The notes under the pieces were generated by a model that saw only the letters and a list, made by a program, of their open reading frames with translations, was not told where the DNA came from and made no database searches. Below are positions 26,828 to 34,277 of a stretch of DNA of 64,000 nucleotides, piece after piece; the stretch's first letter is position 1; each line of letters begins with the position of its first letter. This DNA is from Bacteroidales bacterium (GTDB lineage: Bacteria; Bacteroidota; Bacteroidia; Bacteroidales; F082), in assembly GCA_017538795.1 (NCBI GenBank), contig JAFYIE010000093.1, positions 1-64,000 of the forward strand, given 5' to 3'. The position numbers were made by a program, and so were the translations under genes.

Positions 26828-27841
26828 ATGACACCACAATTTAAGACATCAAATCTTCCTAAAATAGGTATCACCCAAGGTGACATCAATGGCATCGGTT
26901 ATGAGGTGATTCTCAAGGTTTTATCCGATTCACGCGTTCTTGATTCTTTCATCCCGATCATCTACGGACAATCGAAAGTATTTTCTTATTATAAGAAAAA
27001 TTTCGGCATGGAAGAGATGTCTTACACCGTCATCCGCGACGCGTCGCAGGCACAGCCGAAACGCATCAACATCATCAACCACACCGACGAAGAGCTTAAG
27101 GTTGAACCCGGATTTTCGACTCCGATAGGAGGAAAAGCGTCGTTCGCCGCTTTGAAACTTGCCACCAACGACCTCCGTAACGGTCTCATCGACGCCATGG
27201 TGACAGCTCCAATCAACAAAAGCAACATCCAGTCGGAACAATATAAATTCAACGGGCAAACCGATTATATCAAATCGTTTTTCCCTGAAAATGAATACAT
27301 CACACTGCTCGTTTGGGAAAATCTAAGAATAGGCTTCGTCACCAACCACATCCCGTTGAAAGACGTGCCGCATTCAATCAATAAAGATTTGATTATCAAG
27401 AAGTTAAAGTTAATAAATAATACTCTTGTAAAAGACTTTAACATAGTGGCACCAAAGATTGCCGTTCTCGGACTGAACCCTCATGCCGGTGACAACAGCA
27501 TCATGGGAAGCGAGGAGAAGGAAATCATACAACCTGCCATTGAAGTGGCCAAGAGTCAAGGGATTTTGGCATTCGGGCCGTTCCCGGCCGACGGATTCTT
27601 CGGCTCCGACGCATGGCGTAAATACGACGGCATCCTAAGCATGTACCATGACCAAGGATTGACTCCGTTCCGCGTCCTCGCCGTCGACGGAGGCGTGAGC
27701 TTCACCGGAGGCTTGCCAGTAGTGCGCACATCAACGACACACGGCACCGGCTATGACATAGCAAATAAAAATATCGCGGACCCCGAAGCAATGAGGCACG
27801 CGATATATTTAGCGATTGATATACTCCACAATCGTTCCTAA
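26828..27841 (+). CDS. pdxA: 4-hydroxythreonine-4-phosphate dehydrogenase
   Basis: PdxA oxidises 4-phosphohydroxy-L-threonine in pyridoxal phosphate synthesis. The start at 26828 is chosen because the upstream frame contains the promoter; this gives 337 residues. It has GITQGDINGIGYEVILK at the N-terminus, the three metal histidines in TNHIPLKDVP, LGLNPHAGD and MYHDQGLTPFR, and a C-terminal RTSTTHGTGYDIA block. The usual GHT motif reads GQT here (NGQTDYI), a small departure from what I remember of the family. A palindromic repeat starts directly at its stop codon. Confidence 0.93.
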   Translation: MTPQFKTSNLPKIGITQGDINGIGYEVILKVLSDSRVLDSFIPIIYGQSKVFSYYKKNFGMEEMSYTVIRDASQAQPKRINIINHTDEELKVEPGFSTPIGGKASFAALKLATNDLRNGLIDAMVTAPINKSNIQSEQYKFNGQTDYIKSFFPENEYITLLVWENLRIGFVTNHIPLKDVPHSINKDLIIKKLKLINNTLVKDFNIVAPKIAVLGLNPHAGDNSIMGSEEKEIIQPAIEVAKSQGILAFGPFPADGFFGSDAWRKYDGILSMYHDQGLTPFRVLAVDGGVSFTGGLPVVRTSTTHGTGYDIANKNIADPEAMRHAIYLAIDILHNRS

Positions 27842-27931
27842 CGTCATTTCGAGCGTAACGAAGTGAAGTCGAGAAATCTCCTCCAATTGCTTGAGATTTC
27901 TCCGTTCCGCTTCGCTTCAGTCGAAATGACG
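27842..27931. repeat. Interspersed inverted repeat (CGTCATTTCGAG type) between convergent genes
   Basis: The 90-base element begins CGTCATTTCGAGC and ends TCGAAATGACG, with inner arms GAGAAATCTC and GAGATTTCTC. It fills the gap between pdxA and the deaminase gene and may act as a bidirectional terminator. Related copies are at 29640-29754 and 57061-57149. Confidence 0.85.
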
Positions 27932-27941
27932 GGTTGGGTGA

Positions 27942-28979
27942 TTACTGTCTCTCGTACGTCTGCACTTCGTCGTACACGTATTCCAGCTTGATTCCTGCTT
28001 GACGGAACATCTCCTCTGACTCGGCGCCGTCGTGATATTTGCGTTGGCACACCACGCGCACTATACCGCAGTTTATTATCAGCATTGCGCATGTGCGGCA
28101 AGGTGTCATTCTGCAATACAACGTGCTGCCTTCAAGTGCGATGCCGCGACGTGCTGCCTGGGCAATGGCGTTCTGCTCGGCATGCACCGTTCTCACGCAG
28201 TGTTCAGTGATACGGCCATCAGCGTGAATCATCTTACGGAAAAGATGTCCTACCTCGTCGCAGTGCGGGAGTCCGCGTGGCGATCCGACATAGCCTGTCA
28301 CCAAAATCTGGCGATCCTTGACGATGACACAGCCGCTACGACCACGGTCGCAGGTGGCGCGCTCAGCCACGGTGTCGGCCAGATTCATAAAATATTCATC
28401 CCATGACGGACGTTTATATTTCTGAGCCTCAATCTCTTGCAGCACCTCTTCCACCCTCTTGTGAAGGTCTTCTATGCTGCCGTTGTTCTGGAACACATAG
28501 TCAGCCTGATGGATGCACTCGCCGAGGTTCTGTTTGTTAGGGTCGGCATTGTTCATCTCACGCTCCTCATTGGCCACGAAAGTCTCGTAACTCACTGAGT
28601 CTGTTTCAGATTTACGTTCAGTGATGCGAGCGTAACGAACCTTACGGTCGGCATCGACAGCAAACAGATGGAAGTTGCCTTTCGAGCGCAAAGCAGCGAT
28701 CTCGCCAGGGGTGCGGATGCTCTCGATGACAGCATCTTTACCATTGTTGTAGGCACGGTCGTAAAGCTGTTCGGCGATGTAACTTGGCGAGTTATTAGCT
28801 CTCAAGTCGTTAGCCACCGATGTCAGAGTGTCGCGATTCACTTCAAATCCGCGGCGTTTCACCTCTTCCGACAAAAACGCACGTACCGAATAGTGGACGT
28901 AGCCCTTTTTCTGCACCAGATAATCAACGATAGTGCCTTTTCCGGCTCCTAAAGTTCCTGTGATTCCAATTATATTCAT
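27942..28979 (-). CDS. P-loop kinase-like domain fused to dCMP deaminase
   Basis: The 345-residue protein has two parts. Residues 1-185 look like a nucleoside-monophosphate or dephospho-CoA kinase: intact Walker A GTLGAGKGT (8-16), the LID-like ARITERKSE region and VIESIRTPGEI. Residues 190-345 are a zinc cytidine deaminase of the dCMP type, with HAEQNAIAQ (HAE 266-268) and PCRTC (293-297). dCMP deaminase supplies dUMP for dTMP synthesis. The same order of domains is found in yeast Dcd1 and, in longer form, in antiphage AvcD-type deaminases. It is co-transcribed with a LOG-family gene 12 bases upstream. Confidence 0.85.
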   Translation of the reverse strand: MNIIGITGTLGAGKGTIVDYLVQKKGYVHYSVRAFLSEEVKRRGFEVNRDTLTSVANDLRANNSPSYIAEQLYDRAYNNGKDAVIESIRTPGEIAALRSKGNFHLFAVDADRKVRYARITERKSETDSVSYETFVANEEREMNNADPNKQNLGECIHQADYVFQNNGSIEDLHKRVEEVLQEIEAQKYKRPSWDEYFMNLADTVAERATCDRGRSGCVIVKDRQILVTGYVGSPRGLPHCDEVGHLFRKMIHADGRITEHCVRTVHAEQNAIAQAARRGIALEGSTLYCRMTPCRTCAMLIINCGIVRVVCQRKYHDGAESEEMFRQAGIKLEYVYDEVQTYERQ

Positions 28980-29003
28980 ATCTTTTATCTGTTATCTATT
29001 ATC
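28976..29003. repeat. Heptamer array (GATAAnA type) across a gene junction
   Basis: Read on the minus strand: GATAATA, GATAACA, GATAAAA, GATATGA. The first two units contain the LOG gene's final codons and stop, and the last contains the ATG of the deaminase gene. The same word occurs at 39521-39569. Confidence 0.8.
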
Positions 29004-29588
29004 TCTTTCGTCTTTAATATCATGAATCCATTTCTCGATTTTGACAGGATTATAATCCCTCATCCTCTCGAACAATTCCTTCGGATCGTCAGTAACGATA
29101 ATGTTTTTATTGTGATCTCCACGGACAAAACCGTCGCGCACTCCCCTATCAATCCACTTCACCAAATCGTCGTAATAGCCCAATGTGTTATACAACGCAA
29201 TTGGCTTCTCCATCAGTCGAAGTTGGTCGGCAACAACCACTTCCGAAAACTCATCAAGGGTACCGAAGCCACCCGGCATCGCTATGAAAGCGTCAGATTC
29301 GCGCATCAGGATATCCTTACGCTCAGCCATGGTCTTGGTCGGAATCATCTTGGTGATGGTCGGGTGACCAATCTCATGAGCTAGCAGGAAATCTGGCATA
29401 ACTCCCACGACCTCACAGCCACGTTCGAGCATCTTGTTGGCGATCACGTTCATCAGACCGACGCTGCCGCCACCATAATATAAGGTGCAGCCGTTGTCGG
29501 CGAGAACCTCTCCGAGACGTGCCGCCGCTTCCTCGTAACGCTTGTCGAAGCCCATGCTGCTTCCGCAGAAAACACAAATGTTTTTCAT
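28992..29588 (-). CDS. LOG-family protein (TIGR00730), putative nucleotide phosphoribohydrolase
   Basis: This is a 198-residue Rossmann-like protein. ICVFCGSSMG at the N-terminus, YYGGGSVGLMNVIANKML, the catalytic and phosphate motif MPGGFGTLDEF with an upstream MRESDAF, and KPIALYNTLGYYD all fit the LOG/lysine-decarboxylase-like family, which hydrolyses nucleoside 5'-monophosphates at the N-glycosidic bond. The start at 29588 is preferred over 29612, because the promoter box is at 29602-29609. Its last codons and stop lie in a heptamer array. Pairing with a deaminase/kinase suggests nucleotide salvage or clean-up. Confidence 0.87.
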   Translation of the reverse strand: MKNICVFCGSSMGFDKRYEEAAARLGEVLADNGCTLYYGGGSVGLMNVIANKMLERGCEVVGVMPDFLLAHEIGHPTITKMIPTKTMAERKDILMRESDAFIAMPGGFGTLDEFSEVVVADQLRLMEKPIALYNTLGYYDDLVKWIDRGVRDGFVRGDHNKNIIVTDDPKELFERMRDYNPVKIEKWIHDIKDERDNR

Positions 29589-29601
29589 TTTCAAATTTTT
29601 G

Positions 29602-29609
29602 CAAAAATA
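29602..29609 (-). promoter_or_regulatory. Promoter -7 box for the LOG-deaminase operon
   Basis: The minus strand reads TATTTTTG, then CA, 13 bases before the ATG at 29588. Confidence 0.6.
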
Positions 29610-29639
29610 CAAAAAGTTTTTAATATTTCATCTTTTTTC

Positions 29640-29754
29640 GTCATTTCGAGCTTGTCGAGAAATCCTTTTTTTACGTAAACAATTGATTGATTTCGAATAA
29701 CAAGGATTTCTCCATTACCCTCTCCACTTCGGTCGAGGTTCAGTCGAAATGACG
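29640..29754. repeat. Interspersed inverted repeat (CGTCATTTCGAG type) reaching into the M20 gene
   Basis: The element begins CGTCATTTCGAGCTTGTCG and ends TCGAAATGACG, with arms GAGAAATCC and GGATTTCTC. Its right end encodes the last residues RHFD and the stop codon of the amidohydrolase gene on the minus strand. Confidence 0.85.
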
Positions 29755-30840
29755 GGCGAGGTTTTCAAAAATATCAATACCTGTTTCAATTATCTCATCC
29801 TCGAAAATGTATTCCGGATTATGCAGCGGCAAATGTTCCTCACCGCAACCTAATCCGAACAGGCAAATCGGGCACACATCGGCGAAGCGACCGAAATCCT
29901 CCGACCAGCGGAAAGGCTCATCAATATATTGATAATCAAGATTTAATGATTTGGCTGCATTTTCAACTATTGCAACAGCTTCGTCGTTGTTCATAGTTGC
30001 TGAAAACGCCTCGTGTATGCTGCTTCCGAACTCAAAATTCTGCTTTTCGGCAACCATCGCGCACAGCTGTACCACGTCGGCTGTGAGATGCTGCAGTTTC
30101 TCGTTGTCGTACGAGCGCAAAGTGAGCCAAATCTCGGCATGAGCTGGCGCTACACCAAATGTCTCCTCGCCCAGGACGGCATGCGTCATCGTCATCATGG
30201 TTAGCGGTTTCTCATCGCGAAGCATCTCAGCTTTCTTGCCGAAAATATCAATCAATGCTGACAAAACATGCTGCGGACTATGACCAGTTTCAGGCTGAGA
30301 AGCATGAGCCGTCACACCGTCAAAAATCAGTTTCAAGCCCAGTGAGCCAGCTGCAAAACAGCCTTTTCTCAGTAAAATCTTGTTTTTCGCGTATCCCGGG
30401 ATATTGTGCAAGGCAAACGCCATATCGGGTTTTATCCGCTCGAACTGCGGGTCGGCGATGACGGCCTTGGCACCTTGCCCGGTCTCTTCTGCCGGCTGGA
30501 AAAGCAGCACGATTTCGCCGTTTTCGGGACGTTTTTCGCTCAATCTCTGTGCCAAACCAGCCAAAATCGAAGCATGTCCATCGTGACCGCAACGATGTGA
30601 GCAGTGACGGTTGCCTTCTGGGATATTCAGCGCATCGATATCGCCACGAACGAGAATACGCTTGCCTTTGTTTTTTCCTTTGAAAACCACAACTATTCCG
30701 TTGCCTCCGATGTTTTTGATATGCACATCCGGATTCAGCTTTTCCAAAAACTCATTTAAAATGGCGTTAGTCTTCACCTCCTTGCCCGAAAGCTCAGCGT
30801 TTTCATGAAGAATGTGACGAAGTTCGATAATACTCTGCAT
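29740..30840 (-). CDS. M20 family amidohydrolase (N-acyl-amino acid/hippurate hydrolase type)
   Basis: This is a 366-residue metallohydrolase of the M20D group. The dinuclear metal site shows as RGDIDAL and HRCGHDGHASIL, with FQPAEETGQGAKAV carrying the catalytic Glu pair and ALHNIPG a further ligand. It has no signal peptide. It would release amino acids from N-acyl, N-acetyl or peptide-like conjugates in the cytoplasm. The final four codons and the stop are made by an interspersed repeat, so the natural C-terminus may have been replaced; the loss can only be small because the length is close to the family norm of about 380-400. Confidence 0.9.
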   Translation of the reverse strand: MQSIIELRHILHENAELSGKEVKTNAILNEFLEKLNPDVHIKNIGGNGIVVVFKGKNKGKRILVRGDIDALNIPEGNRHCSHRCGHDGHASILAGLAQRLSEKRPENGEIVLLFQPAEETGQGAKAVIADPQFERIKPDMAFALHNIPGYAKNKILLRKGCFAAGSLGLKLIFDGVTAHASQPETGHSPQHVLSALIDIFGKKAEMLRDEKPLTMMTMTHAVLGEETFGVAPAHAEIWLTLRSYDNEKLQHLTADVVQLCAMVAEKQNFEFGSSIHEAFSATMNNDEAVAIVENAAKSLNLDYQYIDEPFRWSEDFGRFADVCPICLFGLGCGEEHLPLHNPEYIFEDEIIETGIDIFENLARHFD

Positions 30841-30860
30841 GTTTATTTATTATTTAAGTG

Positions 30861-30868
30861 CAAAAATA
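30861..30868 (-). promoter_or_regulatory. Promoter -7 box for the M20 amidohydrolase
   Basis: The minus strand reads TATTTTTG, then CAC, 20 bases before the ATG at 30840. Confidence 0.6.
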
Positions 30869-30923
30869 ATACAATTTTTGATGAAATTTTGTTGAAAAAA
30901 GTGAAATTATCACAAATAATTTT

Positions 30924-30931
30924 TATATTTG
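30924..30931 (+). promoter_or_regulatory. Promoter -7 box for an untranslated RNA
   Basis: TATATTTG followed by CAC sits in a 416-base gap. What follows for about 230 bases has no good reading frame but folds into a long hairpin. Confidence 0.5.
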
Positions 30932-30936
30932 CACTG

Positions 30937-31165
30937 TAAAATTAAAACGAATGGTCTAAAACGAAAAAAAGATAAAAAGACATATTGAGCTGACGCTCTT
31001 GTTCTCCATGGGAAAAGTCTGGAAAACTAATCATGATGCGAGAATAAGAATGCGGATAGTTCACGCAATAGGCGTGATTCTTTTCCTTCTTATTTGCATC
31101 TATGGTACTTCCAGACACCATCCCATGAAATAAGTGGACACAAAAAGAATTTACGCCTTTTTTAT
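30937..31165 (+). ncRNA. Structured RNA candidate, long-hairpin (6S-like) shape
   Basis: The gap 30841-31256 has no convincing coding frame. Downstream of a promoter box, successive arms pair in nested order: CATGGGA (31007-31013) with TCCCATG (31121-31127), GTCTGGAA (31017-31024) with TTCCAGAC (31109-31116), GATGC...AATAAGAA (31035-31050) with TTCTTATTTGCATC (31087-31100), and TCACGC with GCGTGA at the tip (31061-31077). The unpaired stretches between arms give a rod with internal bubbles, the shape of 6S RNA, which mimics an open promoter. A T tract at about 31158-31164 could end it. The ends are approximate and the 6S identity is a guess; tmRNA and RNase P signatures were not found. The rest, to 31256, shows only a small CGGCT/AGCCG pairing. 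Confidence 0.4.
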
Positions 31166-31256
31166 TCCCCATATTTCTCGAACAACGGCTGCCGACTCAA
31201 AGCAGGGAAGCCGAAAACTGCACACTTTAGAGTAGGTGAAATTAAAAGTTTACAAC

Positions 31257-31709
31257 ATGGAACTAATTATTATCAGAGGTCGTCAAGATGATGGCAAAAC
31301 AACGACTGCTACGATTTTACATAATGTACTGATAGAGTATGGTGCAAGTGTTAAAATGCTTCACACAAATGAAAATTCTCTTTCAGTTGGTACATGGATG
31401 GTCGATTTTCAAGCAGTTCTTGATTGGGTGAATAAAAGAATTGTCATCATTTCGGAAGGCGATTATAAAAATCGGTTGTCCGCAATTATGGACAGTTTGA
31501 TTTATGATTACCGACCTGATATAGTGGTGGTTTGTGCCAGATCCCGTGATGTTGATGGTTCTTCTTATAGAATGCTTACTGAGAAATACCAAGATTTGAT
31601 AAAGCCAGAAAATGAATTTTGGACCCAATTTGTCGATGATTATTCCCGAGTGATGGAGGTTAAACGCCCAATTGTCGAATTGATAATCAATAGAATATAT
31701 AACATTTAA
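31257..31709 (+). CDS. Small P-loop protein, unknown function
   Basis: Not recognised at family level. The 150-residue protein starts MELIIIRGRQDDGKTTTATIL, where GRQDDGKT fits a Walker A motif (GxxxxGKT), and has a hydrophobic strand (KRIVIISEGD) that could hold Walker B, then YDYRPDIVVVCARSRD. It resembles a stripped-down NTPase that handles a small ligand. The start at 31257 gives this P-loop right after the first strand; a frame from 31236 adds seven residues. The gene is AT-rich compared with its neighbours and is 11 bases before the next AT-rich gene, so the two may be a recent acquisition. Confidence 0.65.
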   Translation: MELIIIRGRQDDGKTTTATILHNVLIEYGASVKMLHTNENSLSVGTWMVDFQAVLDWVNKRIVIISEGDYKNRLSAIMDSLIYDYRPDIVVVCARSRDVDGSSYRMLTEKYQDLIKPENEFWTQFVDDYSRVMEVKRPIVELIINRIYNI

Positions 31710-31720
31710 ACTAATATGAT

Positions 31721-33109
31721 ATGAAAACAAATGTGATAATAAAGATTGCAGTATTCTTAATGATATCTGTCTTTGTTGATAGTTTAGTTTATGGACAAAT
31801 CAAAGTTGTTGGTGATGACTATGCAGAACAAATGACGGGGTCTTTAGATTATTATGACAGAGATGTGGATTTTGAGCGCTTTTTCCCTCATGTTACATCT
31901 GTAAAAGATGATCTTGGGACAATGTATTCTAATTTTTTTGATTATAAGAAAAAATCTTTTATTAATAATCTTGGAGATACTGTATATTGGGGGGAAAACA
32001 AATCATTCAAATCCAAAAACGATGGATATAATTTTTCTTTTGTTTTGGAGGGTAATGATGTTAGTTATAGTATGCCGGTTGGATATTATGTTGTGGATGG
32101 CTATATATTTGCTAAAGATAATGCTGATGCCGTAAGATTGTCATTAGGACTACAAAAAGGAGAATGGAGCCAATATTCTTCCGGTATTGAAAACATTCAA
32201 AAAGCTGATAGTAAAGAGTTAAAAGCGGAAATACTAAAAATGCAAGATGGTTTTACAGCCTATTATTTATACAATTGGCTTTATTATGTTATCCTCAAGT
32301 CTGTTAATGATAATACTACCGTGTATCTTCATGGTAATTATTACAAGGCAATGCCATTAAACTTCTATCACGAAGTAGAATCATTGATCGGGAAAGAAAT
32401 TGTTTTGACTGACGGAAAGAAAACAGTTCCATATGAGAAAGATGTATACAATAATGACCGTTTCAATCTCCTGTACGATGCATTTACCGATAATATGTTA
32501 AGACTTGAAGATTCTAAATATATTGTTAAAGATGTTGTTTATAAGGATGAAGGTTTATACGTTATATTGAATGGCGAAAAAACAGGAACGTTTGCTGTTA
32601 AAAGTGTACGTGTTCAATATGAATATTCATTTAATGATATTGGGCTTTACGGTTATTCTCCAGAACATACGGAAGGAATTAAGGGTGGAGATTTTCCATG
32701 TGTTATCATTGCATATGAATACAATAATGGTTATAATAAACCACTTCACTACATGGGAATTGTGCCATGTGAAAAACTTGCGTTATTGCATAAGCGAGAT
32801 GATATTGCTAAAGCTCAACGTGAAAAAGAAATGAAAGATAGAGAATTAAGAATAAAGAGGGAAAAACAGCAGAAAGAATCATCATTCTCCAATGAAATGA
32901 TCGCTAAATATGGCGATCAATATGGCTCTCTTGTAGGAAAAAGACAAGTTTCAATCGGTATGACACAAGAAATGTGTATGGATGCATGGGGCTATCCTAT
33001 GAATAAATACAGAACAACCACGGCTGGAAATGTTTCAGAAGTGTGGAGCTATGATTATAAAACACGTATATACTTTGTTAATGGCAAAGTGAAACAAATT
33101 GATAATTAA
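31721..33109 (+). CDS. Exported protein with BamE/SmpA-like C-terminus, unknown function
   Basis: This is a 462-residue protein with a signal peptide (to about SLVYGQ, residue 26). The bulk is unlike anything I recognise. A charged coiled-coil (residues 365-395, KRDDIAKAQREKEMKDRELRIKREKQQ) leads into a C-terminal domain with the pattern IGMTQEMCMDAWGYPMNKYRTTTAGNVSEVWSY, then IYFVNGKVKQID, which fits the two-helix plus sheet fold of BamE/SmpA-type or DUF-like outer-membrane accessory domains. Codon use is AT-rich. It follows the P-loop gene by 11 bases. Confidence 0.65.
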   Translation: MKTNVIIKIAVFLMISVFVDSLVYGQIKVVGDDYAEQMTGSLDYYDRDVDFERFFPHVTSVKDDLGTMYSNFFDYKKKSFINNLGDTVYWGENKSFKSKNDGYNFSFVLEGNDVSYSMPVGYYVVDGYIFAKDNADAVRLSLGLQKGEWSQYSSGIENIQKADSKELKAEILKMQDGFTAYYLYNWLYYVILKSVNDNTTVYLHGNYYKAMPLNFYHEVESLIGKEIVLTDGKKTVPYEKDVYNNDRFNLLYDAFTDNMLRLEDSKYIVKDVVYKDEGLYVILNGEKTGTFAVKSVRVQYEYSFNDIGLYGYSPEHTEGIKGGDFPCVIIAYEYNNGYNKPLHYMGIVPCEKLALLHKRDDIAKAQREKEMKDRELRIKREKQQKESSFSNEMIAKYGDQYGSLVGKRQVSIGMTQEMCMDAWGYPMNKYRTTTAGNVSEVWSYDYKTRIYFVNGKVKQIDN

Positions 33110-33146
33110 ATCGCTTTAATTCTTTATTTTTACAATCATCAACTCT

Positions 33147-33184
33147 GAATGGAATCCGTTAACCTAAGATTCCATTCTTTTTTT
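33147..33184 (+). terminator. Rho-independent terminator
   Basis: GAATGGAATC (33147-33156) pairs with GATTCCATTC (33168-33177), followed by seven Ts. It ends the two AT-rich genes. Confidence 0.85.
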
Positions 33185-33218
33185 GTTCTTAAAAGTCGCT
33201 TGACAAACGATTTTTTTG

Positions 33219-33226
33219 TATCTTTG
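33219..33226 (+). promoter_or_regulatory. Promoter -7 box for the ORF6N gene
   Basis: TATCTTTG followed by CA lies 47 bases before the ATG at 33274. Confidence 0.6.
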
Positions 33227-33273
33227 CAACCAGGTAATAAATCACTATTTAGTAACCTTTTAAATTCATAAAA

Positions 33274-34209
33274 ATGGATAATAATAGTTTAATTCAGACA
33301 AATGAAATTGAGAGAAGAATAATTCTCATTCGCAACTGTCAAGTAATGATTGACAGGGACTTAGCAGATTTGTATGGTGTTGAAACAAGACGTTTGAACG
33401 AACAAGTTAAACGAAATAAAGAACGTTTTCCCGAGCATTTTATGTTTCAACTGACAAAAGAAGAACAAGAAAACTACGAAACGTTTCGAGACAATATTCT
33501 TACAATTGACAAAAACTCGGATCCTTTGATATCGCAAATTGCGACATCAAATAAAGGTGGTAACCGAAAACCTTCTTATGCCTTTACAGAACAAGGAGTT
33601 GCGATGCTTGCTTCTGTGCTTCATAGCGATACTGCTATAAAAATGAGTATACGGATTATAGAAGCTTTTGTAGCTATGCGCAGATATCTTATGAATAATG
33701 CGAAGATCTTTATGGAAATCGAATCCATTAAAAAACATCAGATTGATTCGGATATACATATTTTGAACAATGAAAAAAAGATAGATGATGTGATGAAGTT
33801 GATGGAGAAAAACAATACAGAGGTTAGTCAAGGTATATTTTCGGAAGGTCAGATTTTTGATGCTTATATTTTTGTTATTGATTTGATTAAAAAAGCGAAA
33901 CAAGAGATAATTCTGATTGATAACTACATCGATGAAACAGTATTAACAATGCTGGATCATAGAAAAGAAAATGTGTCGGCAAAAATATATACAGCCCATT
34001 TTAACAACAATCTTAGACTCGCTTTAGTTAAACATAATTCTCAATATCAACTAATAAAAGTTGAGGTTTACAATAGGTCTCACGATAGATTTCTTATCAT
34101 TGACGACGAAGTTTATCTTATAGGAGCATCCCTTAAAGATATGGGAAAGAAGATGTTCGGCTTTTCCAAATTACACTTTACAAAAGAAGAAATTCTCAAT
34201 CGATTGTAA
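33274..34209 (+). CDS. ORF6N domain protein with phospholipase D-like C-terminus
   Basis: This is a 311-residue protein. Residues 8-130 match the ORF6N DNA-binding domain of phage and mobile-element proteins (ERRIILIRNCQVMIDRDLADLYGVETRRLNEQVKRNKERFPEHFMFQL, then YAFTEQGVAMLASVL). From about 200 the protein looks like a single phospholipase D-like unit (AKQEIILIDNYIDETVL, then SHDRFLIIDDEVYLIGASLKDMGKK), with HxRxxxxD in place of HxKxxxxD. Such proteins are common accessory genes in Bacteroidota and their role is not settled. It is AT-rich and has its own promoter. Confidence 0.85.
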   Translation: MDNNSLIQTNEIERRIILIRNCQVMIDRDLADLYGVETRRLNEQVKRNKERFPEHFMFQLTKEEQENYETFRDNILTIDKNSDPLISQIATSNKGGNRKPSYAFTEQGVAMLASVLHSDTAIKMSIRIIEAFVAMRRYLMNNAKIFMEIESIKKHQIDSDIHILNNEKKIDDVMKLMEKNNTEVSQGIFSEGQIFDAYIFVIDLIKKAKQEIILIDNYIDETVLTMLDHRKENVSAKIYTAHFNNNLRLALVKHNSQYQLIKVEVYNRSHDRFLIIDDEVYLIGASLKDMGKKMFGFSKLHFTKEEILNRL

Positions 34210-34249
34210 AAACTTTTAACTGATAACTGGTACCTTTCATCTTTTTTTG

Positions 34250-34257
34250 TATCTTTG
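34250..34257 (+). promoter_or_regulatory. Promoter -7 box for manA
   Basis: TATCTTTG lies 20 bases before the ATG at 34278. It rules out the in-frame TTG at 34263, which would be at the transcript start. Confidence 0.6.
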
Positions 34258-34277
34258 CGAGTTTGAATGATAATAAA

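Noticed and set aside
30937-31256. tmRNA, RNase P RNA or a group II intron in the AT-rich gap
   Set aside because: None of the expected conserved words (for example the tmRNA tRNA-like end or the RNase P core) could be seen; only the long-hairpin shape is supported.
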